A program made the position numbers and the translations under genes. Under the pieces are notes generated by a model. It did not search any database and was not told the DNA's origin. It saw nothing but the letters and a program-made list of their open reading frames with translations. A stretch of 64,000 nucleotides of DNA from Acridotheres tristis. Its lineage: Eukaryota > Chordata > Aves > Passeriformes > Sturnidae. Position 1 is the first letter of the stretch, and every line of letters starts with the position of its first letter. The DNA is taken from contig CM072886.1 of NCBI GenBank assembly GCA_037013685.1, positions 1,860,001 to 1,924,000 of the forward strand, in the 5' to 3' direction. This document shows, one piece after another, positions 1 to 11,969 of the stretch.

Positions 1-282
1 CACAGGAACACTGGGCTTAGAGACAAAAGGATTTATCTTTGCTGTTTTGCTCTGACAATCTGTTCTCAGACTTAGGAGAAGGTTTTAAGCATCTTTGGGA
101 TCCCAGTGGATTCTTCTTCCTCTTCCAGAGTAGTGTTTAAGTCAGGAGCAATTTCTAGGTTGTCTCTGGGCATCAAAATCCTGGCACACAGCGGGGGTAA
201 AATGAGATCTGCTGAAAGCTGAAATATGGGAAAACATAGTCAACGACATAATTCAGCGGCAAGAAAATTAGACTGAGAGAAA

Positions 283-432
283 GGCAGAGAAGCTGTGGCT
301 GTCCTGGAAGTGTTCCAAGTTGCACAGGGCTTGGAGCAACCTGGTCTGATGGAAGGTGTCCCTGTCCATGGCAGGGGTGGAATGGGATAAACTTTAAGGT
401 CCCTTCCAACCCAAACCATTCCATCATTCTGA
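283..432 (+). mobile_element. CR1 LINE 3'-end fragment
   Basis: The stretch carries the hallmark of the avian CR1 3' end: an 'agaagctgtggctg' block, then 'tggaaggtgtccctg' and 'catggcaggggtgg', then 'aaggtcccttccaaccc' running into 'ccattccatcattctg'. It is 5'-truncated, as most CR1 copies are. Its 3' end faces that of another CR1 piece about 40 bases downstream. Confidence 0.9.
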
Positions 433-473
433 CATCAGATAGAAGCTCTTCTACAAAGAACAAAGAGCCAAAA

Positions 474-535
474 TTTCACAGAATCTCAGAAGGGGTTGGG
501 TTGGAAGGGACCTTAAAGATCGTCTCATCTCAACA
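474..535 (-). mobile_element. CR1 LINE 3'-end fragment, short
   Basis: The block 'tcacagaatctcagaa' followed by 'ggttgggttggaaggga' is the reverse complement of the CR1 3' terminus. Only about 60 bases remain. It lies head-on to the CR1 piece at 283-432. Confidence 0.85.
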
Positions 536-611
536 ACAGGGAAGATGTGTGCTGATGTCCTTACAAACAGTTCCATGGGTGAGGGGACGGCTGTTAACTT
601 TGAAATGGGAT

Positions 612-965
612 TTAATGTGTGTACCAACTTTGGGCAGCAGGTTTGTTCCAGAGCCGGGACAGTTTGGCTCCTGAAACAGCCAAATGGGGCCGTACAACTC
701 TGAATGTCTGAATTTGGGGTAAAATGACAGGTTCTAGGGGGAATATGTGGCAGGAGGTTTGGGAAGGCTGCACCTTCCTGCTACCTCGGCCAGTGGGGGA
801 AGGAAGTTTGGGATAAAATGAGTTTGGGATAAAAGGAGGCTGCACACGCCAAAACCTCGAGAGATAAAACCCCGCGGGCTGTGCCCAGTGGCCTCTCTCC
901 CTTTATCCCAATAAAGCTGCAGGACTCCTCTGTCTCCTTTATGGACACCGGCTTTTCCCAGTGCG
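612..965 (+). mobile_element. Solo LTR-like element of an endogenous retrovirus
   Basis: No coding sequence is present. The stretch has an LTR-type order of signals: a TATA-like 'gggataaaaggaggct' near 827, an AATAAA at 910-915, and a tail 'actcctctgtctccttt' near 928. The part from about 745 to 960 aligns clearly, in inverted orientation, with 7960-8160, including the conserved 'aaggaggctgc' and 'ggactcctctgtctcc' blocks. That makes it a repeat family and not unique sequence. The 5' limit is approximate. The family name is not known to me. Confidence 0.6.
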
Positions 966-984
966 ATTTCCCACACACATCTCA

Positions 985-1230
985 CTCCTGCCATGGGCAG
1001 GGAAACCTTCCACTATCCCAGGTTGCTCCAAGCCCCATCCAACCTGCCGTTGGACACTTCCAGGGATCCAGGGCAGTCAAGCTTCTCTGGGCAACTTATG
1101 CTGAGGCCTCACCACCCTCACAGCGAACAATGTCTTCCCAATATCTAATCTAAACTCCTCCCTTTTAATTTCAAACTGTTCGCCCTTGTCGTGTCACTCC
1201 ACGGTGCTGCCAGCAGTCTGTCTCCACCTG
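985..1230 (-). mobile_element. CR1 LINE fragment
   Basis: Reverse-complement CR1 sequence: 'ctgccatgggcaggga', then 'ccaggttgctccaagcccca', then 'caatatctaatctaaact' and 'cgcccttgtcgtgtcactcc'. It lies directly upstream of the HIGD1A CpG island. Its inner end is about 100 bases from the GC-rich hexamer repeat. Confidence 0.85.
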
Positions 1231-1348
1231 ACTCTCCCAGTGTGACACCACGGGAAGCTTTTGAAGCGAAGAACAGACAAGCTGCAGAAGCCGGCAGAAG
1301 CTGTTTCTCCGCGCTGCAGTCGATGCCAGACGTGCTGTTTGGGGCTAA

Positions 1349-1386
1349 ACCGGAGCCGGAGCCCGAGCCCGAGCCCGAGCCCGAGT
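1349..1386. repeat. GC-rich hexamer tandem repeat (GAGCCC/GAGCCG)n
   Basis: About six copies of a six-base unit in the upstream part of the HIGD1A CpG island. In one frame it would encode alternating Glu-Pro. I take this as a by-product of the repeat, since no conserved coding context surrounds it. Confidence 0.8.
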
Positions 1387-1389
1387 CTC

Positions 1390-1697
1390 GGCACCGCGAA
1401 CGCGCGCAGGCCTTGACTCAGGCGGGGCCCCGCAGCGCCCCCTGCCCGCCGCCCCGCGCCACCGCCGCCCCGCCGCAATGCGGAGCGCCGCGAGCTGACG
1501 TCACCACTCGCCCCGCCTCCGCCCCCGTATAAGGAAGCGGTGGCCGCGGCCACGCTCTGGATTGGCTGTCGGCGGGCGCGCGGGCGCGCGGCACGCTGGG
1601 AGTTGTGGTCCCGGCCGAGGGGCGGGGCGGAAGCGGCCAATAAGAGGCGGGGGGGGTGCCCGTCGCGGCAGACGCCGGCCGGTGTCAGATCAGCGCG
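1390..1697 (+). promoter_or_regulatory. HIGD1A: HIGD1A CpG-island promoter and probable non-coding exon 1
   Basis: The stretch is strongly GC- and CpG-rich. It contains a full palindromic cAMP-response element (TGACGTCA, 1496-1503), a TATA-like 'gtataagg' at about 1527, CCAAT boxes in both orientations (ATTGG at 1561, CCAAT near 1636) and a ZNF143/SBS-type motif at 1591-1610. A good splice donor (GCGCG/GTGAGA) follows at 1697/1698. It probably closes a short untranslated exon 1 that joins the coding exon at 3444. The exact transcription start cannot be read from sequence. Confidence 0.7.
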
Positions 1698-3448
1698 GTG
1701 AGAGCCGGGCGTGGGGCGGGCGGGACCCGCGGTACGGCCGGGGACACAGCCAGGGCTCTGCAGGGGGGTGCGAGTGCCTGGGGCTGGAGCGAGGAAGGGG
1801 TCCCATGTGAGGTGAAAGTGACTGGGCCAGGAGTGGAGCAGAGGCCTCGTGTGGGATTGTTTGAACGTGGGGCAGAAGGCCGGAGTGCGGTGAAGGTGCC
1901 TGGGGCCGCACTGGGGAAGAGTCCCCGTGTGGGGTGCGGTGGCTGGAATGGGGAAGGATCCCCTGTGGAGCTCGGCAGGCGGAAAGCAGCCTGGGGGTAC
2001 CCAGGGCCTCCCCCTTGCCGGGAGGGATGCTGGGACCTGTCACCTTCCCATCCATGGTCCTCCTGCAGTGTCCCCAGCGGGTGACACCGATCACGCAGGT
2101 GCCCTGACATCCCTGCTCGGTGCCAGCAAGGTCAGGGCTGAAGGTCACAGAAACCTGTCGTGGTGGATTGTTTCACTTTTAATATAATTTTCTTGTGTAA
2201 ATCTCACCTGTGCCTATCTCCTCCTCTGCTGAGTGACCGGGAGCTCTTCTTTCCTTCTCTGAATGAGTCAGGCTAAAATTATTATTTATATTAAGCAAAT
2301 AAGAGTGGTTGTAGCAGGCGCAGAGAGACCAAATCCTTTGGCCTAGCAGAGGAAATGGTTTCAAAACCAGTCAGTCTGCTCACATGGGTGTGCACGAAAT
2401 GCTGCATAAGCAGGGAGCACGGCCACCTTTGAAATGTCTCCTCTTCCTATGGTTACTGGCACCTGCTTAATGAAATTCCTCTTGGTTTATTCGGAGAGCT
2501 TGGAGCCTTTCCATGTGCCCCTGAGCTGTGTTTTGCCGTCGTGGCAAAGCTGAACAATAGCAGTAGAGATTTTTCTAGCGGGGCCCTCTGTGGTGTCAGT
2601 GGCAGAAATTGTCATTAATTGAATGATGCTTATGCCGAGCACTAAGGAGGGAACAGGTCTTGGTGTAATCCATGCAATTCCGAGCACAAAAAGCTGGGAA
2701 ATTCTGGAGGATGGTCTCACTTTGGTGATGCTGGTTCTGTGAATGGAGCCTTTCTTAGGTTACTGCTTTTTATTTTCCGTGGGGGAAGGTGAGAAATCAC
2801 CTGCAGATGACTTCTCCTGATGTGACCCCACAAGAGTCTGCACCTATTGAAGGCTTCAGGACTTGCTCCAGCTCCTCGGCGGTGGCTTTTTTCCATCAGG
2901 AATTTGGAATTATGTTGATGTGGGATAGGCTGTAGTGACTGAGGAGCTGCCAGGCAGTGCTGACCTTGTGCAGCAGCTCGTGCTTCCCAGCCCGACTGCT
3001 GTGGCTGCTGCTCTTGGCAAGGAATGAGGGGACAGAAGTGAACTTTGCTGAGGTCAGAAGTGCCATAAAGGACCAGCCTGTGAAAGCCAAGTAGAGTGGT
3101 GAGGCATGGAATTCCTAAAAGGAAAGGCAGGCAATGACCAAAGCTTTCTGTGGCTGCCTATGAGCTTGGGGGAGGTCACTGGGATCTGTAATGGTGTGAA
3201 AATAGGTGGCAGAAATTTGTTGCTTTCCTACTTTTTTTGTTTTCTTTTCTTACCCCTCCTAGTAAGCAACAATCTTGCTTCCCAAGGCTTCACTTGAATT
3301 AAAACATCTGTCCATAGTGCCTGTTTTTATATCTCACTACCTGGATATTTGTGCCTGGTGGAATACACAGGGATTTTCTTTTCCTCAAGATTCTCTATAT
3401 TTGAAGTTTCCAAAACCTGAAGGGAAGCTCTTTGTCTTCACAGCCACC

Positions 3449-6299
<2,851 letters not shown>

Positions 6300-7142
6300 T
6301 GGGGAATCAGTCTGAAATCCCTGTCCTGGTGGTGGCCTGTGTACTGCAGCTCCAAACCTCCTGTCGAGGGGTTCTTCAGGAAAACAAATAATACATGGCA
6401 TTAGAGAATTGTTCTATTTTGTGTATGGTACACTGTGCTGAACCTGGCAGCCTCAGAATGTGCCCTGGGGGGAGCGGGTATTGGGGTCTGGGTCTCTGAT
6501 TGACACCACCACATCCCAATTTTTAAGGGATATCGTGGAGTGCAATCCCTCTCTCTTTCCCTTCAACTCAGTCCCCAAACTGCTGACTTCTTTTGCTGTT
6601 GTTGCCCAAAACCACGATGTCTGAACTGGCTTCTGTCAGGGAATGTCAGGAACGCCTTGCTGTCATTTTCTATCCTCTGCCTCCAAGTTTGTAATTTAGA
6701 CGCTTCCAGTAGCACTAAATGACTTCTAAAATATTGAGAAAGATATACAGACATCTATATTTTTTATTTAAGGTATGAGATAAGTATGTTGCATCTATTT
6801 AAATGTTATATTTATTCATTGTTAACGAAGGCACAGGCTCCCTATTTTTGCTATATCAGATCCTTGGATTATATTTTGTAACTTTATTTACAGTGTTCTT
6901 CTGAGTAACATCTAAATGTAACATTTAAAATACATATTGTGAAAACTAAACCTTAATTTGGTGGTTTAATGCTTTTAAAGTGTATGACATAGCTGATTTC
7001 TGCAGTACTGTTCCCCACAGAAAATTTTAAAACATGTAAATCTCAAAAGCCCCCCCATCACCTTTGAGGTATTAAAATCCTTGTCTGTGAGTTATTTTAC
7101 ACTCAAACTCCATGTACCTCCAACAGCAGTCTCGAAAATAAA
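6300..7142 (+). other. HIGD1A: HIGD1A 3' UTR (putative)
   Basis: AT-rich sequence after the stop codon with many ATTTA-type elements (around 6760-6900). The first canonical AATAAA is at 7137-7142, with another at 7253-7258. An 840-base 3' UTR is reasonable for this gene. The exact cleavage site is inferred. Confidence 0.55.
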
Positions 7143-7479
7143 AGCCAATTTCTAAAAAAGCACATATTCTGTTAGCTGACATTTCATGGTTACAGACACC
7201 ACAGAGGTCCAAACTGCACCTGTTCTCTAGAGCAGGGGGAAGATTAAACACGAATAAAAGTGAGTAGAGGAACAATTATTTTCCTATGGATTTGTTGGGT
7301 GGGGGGCTCCCCATCGCAGGGGGACGGCGTGAGCTGAATAAAAATCACCTGAGGAGGGTGCAGCGCTCCTGGAAAGGGAATTCCCAGCCGCTGCTCTCCT
7401 TGATTCCCAGCTGGTATCACCTTTGGCTGCTCTCACATGGATGGACAAGGGGAGGGGCCCCGAGGCCTTTCCCTGTTTT

Positions 7480-7778
7480 TACCACAACGAAGGGAGGAGA
7501 AGGAGGCGCTCCCGCGGTGCCGAGGGGCCGGGATGGGTGCGGGAATTGCGGGAATGGCGATCGGGAGATGGCGGTGAGGGGGGAGCCATCATGGCGCCGG
7601 CGCTGAGGGGAAGCGCGCGCGCTGCCGTTGCCATGGACACCGCGTCGGGCCCGGAGCGGGGAGCGGCACCGGGGCCGCAACTCCGGCCGGGCCGCAACTC
7701 CGGCCCCGCCGCTGCCCAGCAGCAAACCGGGACTGCCGGGGGCTCTTCCCTCCCGGTGCCCTCGGGAACGCCGCTCGG
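7480..7778 (+). promoter_or_regulatory. CCDC13: CCDC13 CpG-island promoter with RFX X-box and probable exon 1
   Basis: CpG-dense block upstream of the first coding exon of CCDC13. It includes a 14-base X-box-like site at 7627-7640 (GTTGCCATGGACAC, 12 of 14 to the symmetric RFX consensus). Just downstream is a 17-bp direct duplication (about 7672-7706). A donor (CTCGG/GTAGGC) at 7778/7779 could end a non-coding first exon. Short ATG-led frames here, such as the one at 7634, show no family resemblance and I do not call them genes. Confidence 0.6.
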
Positions 7779-7934
7779 GTAGGCCGGGGGACGTGCGGGA
7801 ATACGCGAGCAGCGGTTCCCGGGATGGGGGAACAGAGCGGCGCTGCCAGGACCCAGCAGGTCCTGGCAGGTCACAGGGCGAGGCGGGAGGGAGAGAACTA
7901 CAGTTATGGGTTTGCAATTGTCAGGAAAATTAAT

Positions 7935-8165
7935 CCGCAAACACCAGAGGTTTATGTCCAAAAAGGAGACAGAGGAGTCCTTTTTGCTTTATTCGAATAA
8001 AGGGAGAGGCCATGGGACGTTCCCCTGGCATCTCTCAAATTTTTTGAGGACGCAGCCTCCTTTTTATCCTATTTTCCCGGCAGCATTTCCCTCTCTCTTT
8101 CCCCATTTGGTTGAGGTACTAGAGAGGCACAGACTTCCTGGAACGCCTGATACCTGAAATTCCCC
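7935..8165 (-). mobile_element. Solo LTR-like element, inverted relative of the one at 612-965
   Basis: Read on the minus strand it has a TATA-like 'ggataaaaaggaggctgc', an AATAAA (TTTATT at 7988-7993 on the + strand) and the tail 'ggactcctctgtctcc'. These match the + strand copy upstream of HIGD1A. It sits at the start of CCDC13 intron 1. Boundaries are approximate. Confidence 0.6.
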
Positions 8166-8499
8166 TCTAATGTATAACCCTCCCTTTTAATTTTTAATTC
8201 TTATAGAATTCATAGTTTTCCCCCCGTTGCTTCTTTCATCTTTCGATATCCAATTTCATTTATCAGCAGCCTTACAGCTTGTTTGTAAAGGCAAATATCT
8301 TTTTCCATTCCCATTGTTTCTTTTATCTTTTAGTGCTAGCCTTATCTACAAGCAGATCCACGGCTCATTTGTAAAGAAAAATTCAACATTCTTCTCACAA
8401 TTAAAAACATAAATGTAAACGCAAGAAGTTCCGCCTCGAAATGGGCGAGAAATTCTTTTCGCTGAGCGCTGGGAAGGGCTGGCCAGGGAGGGCGTGGAG

Positions 8500-10145
8500 T
8501 CTCCTTCTCTGGAGACTTTCTGTGAAAGGTTCAGTTTCTTGGTAGGTTTTAAAAAGTTTAATAAAAGAAAAAAAAAAAACCAACAATAAAGCGAAAGGTT
8601 ATAACAGCCGGGTGCTTGGCATTCCGCCAAGAGCACACCTTAATTCAGGAAACACTTCCTTAAATGCATCAGCCTTGTTGCATATTCATAGGTCTTTTAT
8701 ACATTATTCAAAATCACTCCCCCACAACCTGTAAATCAACATTTTTACTTTTTAAGTTTTCTTTCGTTGTGGCTTCTTCTTGATAACGGAGATCAATAAA
8801 TCTTTTCCCTGTAGTTTTGCTGTTCGTCATCCCTGTTTTCATGCAGATAGGATAAACTAAGAATGTGAAGAATTTCCCGATTATTCTTTTACCATTTTCT
8901 GAGTTAGTTACATGAACAAAAGCTTTTTACGTCACCATTTTATAGTCCAAAAAAATATTTATCACCCTACTATTTCTAAGTTTTGCTAATAGCAGAACTA
9001 AAATAAACTATATTAATTCAGCAAATTTTTCCAACATTATACATGTAGCATTCATTTTAATATTTGCAAAAAGCGAGTAATATAATATGTACTTATAACA
9101 CTTTCTAAACGTACCTGGATGAGTTCCTGCTCCAGGTGACCCTGCCTTGGAGCCAGGGATGGTTTAGATGAAATATTCGGGAATAATTCTTCACCCTGTG
9201 AGAAACGAGATTTGCAATTTGGAAGTTTCTTTTTCGAAGTTTAATAAGGGATTTAAAAAAAAAAAAAAAAAATCAACCAGCGCTGAGGTGCCCTTGGCTT
9301 TTGGCCAAAAAGCACCTGCGATCTATAAGATAATATATCTATTATTTTATATATCTTATACAATAAATAAGATATAAGGTAAGAGCGTGATCTGTATAGT
9401 GTTACATTAGGTACTTACATTATAGGTACATATATTAGTTTTACATTATAGGTACATACATATCCATGTGCTCCATACATTATTCAGACATTCTTGTGAC
9501 TTTTTGATATTTCAGCAACTCTTCAGTTTGTTTTCTTTACAGTGTAACTTTTCTGCACGACATCCTGTGAGATGTTTTAATTCTTCTCGTGTCTCCATCC
9601 TGTTGTCCCACATCCTCTGCTAAGGGGTTACCAAATTCTTCCAGGATTCTTCTAGGGTGCTCTGCTTTGTCACTGTTTTCTTATCTCTTGGAGAGGTCAT
9701 TCAGCAGATATGGGAACCAACAGAATTATTTCCCACCATTCTTTCAGTCACATTGAAGCATTTTAAGCATTTTGTGTTTGTTATAAATACATATTATGGT
9801 ATTGGCTTTTTGCAAATAGCAAATATTAAAATATTTGCAAATATTAAAAAAAATTAAAACCACAACCAAAAAACGTGCATACTCTAAAAAGGCAGACTCA
9901 AAGAGTAGCCATATAAAATAATTCTTAGAATATAAAATATAGTTTATAGAAAAGTTTGAAAATGTATGATAGGTCTATGAATATACAATGGAGTAATAAA
10001 TTTAAAAGGAGTCTCCAAAACAAGTGTGCTTTTGCCTAAATGCCAAGCACCTGACCACTATAACCTTGTTTTATTATTTGTCTTTTATTGTCTTTTATTA
10101 AACCTTTGAAAATCTACCAAGAAAGCAAATCTCGTTTTTCACAGT
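8500..10145. repeat. AT-rich repeat cluster: three copies of one retroelement end
   Basis: A shared block of roughly 120-150 bases occurs three times: about 8505-8660 (+), 9195-9320 (+) and 10010-10145 (-). Each has 'ctgtgaaa', a 'ttcttggta'-like stretch, 'gtttaataa' (containing a poly(A)-type signal in two copies), and a 'gtgcttggcatt' or similar block ending in 'aaaagcac'. The sequences between copies are AT-rich with no coding potential. I read this as LTR remnants of one older element family in CCDC13 intron 1, not named. Confidence 0.5.
9326..9456. repeat. AT-rich inverted and tandem repeats
   Basis: At 9326-9360 the arms TATAAGATA and TATCTTATA can pair as a hairpin. At 9414-9456 a unit of about 24 bases containing 'ttacattataggtacata' is repeated in tandem. 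Both lie inside CCDC13 intron 1, and no gene is visible. Confidence 0.6.
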
Positions 10146-10354
10146 GTTTTTGCTAAGGCCTACAAAATAATTAATTAATCACACCACTATTTCTATAAAT
10201 ATACAGTACATACTTAAACTAATAATTATGTTATACTAACAAACAGCTAGATAGAATTATACATTGTGCTATATCTGAATATTTATAGTCAATATTAGCA
10301 TGCATAGGTTAATACATAAATGTGAAAGCCAATATTATATTGTAATTTTTAACA

Positions 10355-10515
10355 ACCCAGAGGGTGGTTGGATGTTGGAAAAGGCTGCTCATCCCTGGAA
10401 TTGTTCAAATCCCACATGGATGTGGCACTTGGGGACAAGGTTGGGTGGTGGTGCTGGGTGAATGGTTGGACTCCAGGGTCTGAGAGTGTTTTTCCATTGT
10501 AGCATTGTGTGATGG
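10355..10515 (+). mobile_element. CR1 LINE fragment in CCDC13 intron 1
   Basis: Shows 'gatgtggcacttggggacaa', 'gaatggttggactcc' and a degraded 3' end around 'agcattgtgtgat'. It is a diverged CR1 copy. The rest of intron 1 (to 11963) is AT-rich with no exon-like sequence. Confidence 0.8.
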
Positions 10516-11969
10516 AGCTGCACTTTGAGTACTGTGCACGTTTCTGGCCTGTGGATAAGTAAATAACTCCATAAGTTATAAAATAGTAAATTAATCAGTA
10601 ATGCAGTCTAAGTAATGGAAAATCTGAGAAAAATCATGAAGGTGATTTAAGGCCTAGAATAGTTACTCTGTTAAGAATTCTGGGATATTTTCAGAACAGA
10701 CACAACTACTGTTTGAAGATGTTCTTGCTCATCTTTGCTATAAAGTCAGTGGCTAAACCTATCAAGAGGTCCAATGTAATTATAAATTTAATTATCAACA
10801 CAAAGGTTACTGAAACCAGAAAAACTGTCTAAATTCTATATCCGGTTTGCTTAAATAAATGGAATGGACTCCTTATCTCTCCAGGCTTTTTCCAAGTCTC
10901 AGAATTAACTTTAATCGATTAAAATTGATTTTCCAACCTCACTGATTCAGTAATTCTTTGATCCCTCGTGCCCAGAGCCGTGTGGGCTGTGCAGAGGCAC
11001 CAGACTCTGCTCTTTGCTCTTGTCAATCCTCAGTGCACCTTGTCCAGGTGACTCTGCCCATAAGGTACACAAAGGGACACGCTGCATTTTGCTGCATTCC
11101 TCAGGATCATTGGTTTTCCATAAGTGTGGGAAAGGCCCTGTGTTAATTACTGAGTGCAGGGCATGCCTTTGGAGATATTTATGTATTGGTTTTCCTAGAC
11201 CAAAGGTGCAATAAGGGTTTTGTTTTTTTTTTCTGACAATAAATGTCAAACAGAAGGAGAAAGGAGCTGAAGTTTATCAGAGGACTGTCTTTAGTCATCC
11301 TAAAAAAATGTTTGGGTAGCAATATTATTCTTTTTATAATCTATTGCTAATCTATTTTTATAATTAAATATACTTAATAATTAATATATCATTACTTAGT
11401 TATGTAATGTTATCACTCAGTGATTAGAAATTTGGGGAAAAAGTGTAAGCCACTTTTTTGTCTTGCCTGAAGGGAGCATAAGAAAAAAAAAATAAATTTT
11501 CTTCCTCTGTCAGTCAGTCCCCTATTAACCCAAAAATGGGGGGATTTGCACCTTCCCTGGATGTGGGCAAGGAGGCTGGATGGTCCCAAATTCTCCATGC
11601 TCCTTTTAGCCAGTGTGACTTGGCTGCCACATTAACTTGGATTTGGCCCCAACCTGCTCCTCTGTGTAAAATGTTTATTTAAACAGGTCTGTTTAAGAAC
11701 ATTTGGAAACGTTGCTTTTTGAATTCTGGAGTGAAAAAGACTCGACAACAATTTTTTGAAGGGCTGTTTAAAAGCCATTTATGGAAAAGGGTGCTTGAAG
11801 CAAGGCCTTGAGGCTGAAGAGGAGGAAGAGGAGGAGGAGGTGGGAGGCTGGCAGAGGTCAGGCAGGAAAAGCTGCAGAGCAGCTGCCAGAAGGGGATGTT
11901 TTACAGAGCAATGCTGATCTCTGCTCTCTGTCACTTTTTATTTTCCTCTTGTTCTGCTTTTAGTAAACA

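Noticed and set aside
1191..1640. Overlapping open frames with Glu-Pro or Gly-Leu repeats on both strands near the HIGD1A promoter
   Set aside because: The repeats come from the hexamer tandem array in a CpG island. There is no conserved start, splice or domain.
7423..7782. ATG-led frame in the CCDC13 CpG island
   Set aside because: The family N-terminus is clearly encoded at 11970 with a good Kozak context. Nothing here resembles CCDC13, and the low-complexity product fits GC-rich leader sequence.
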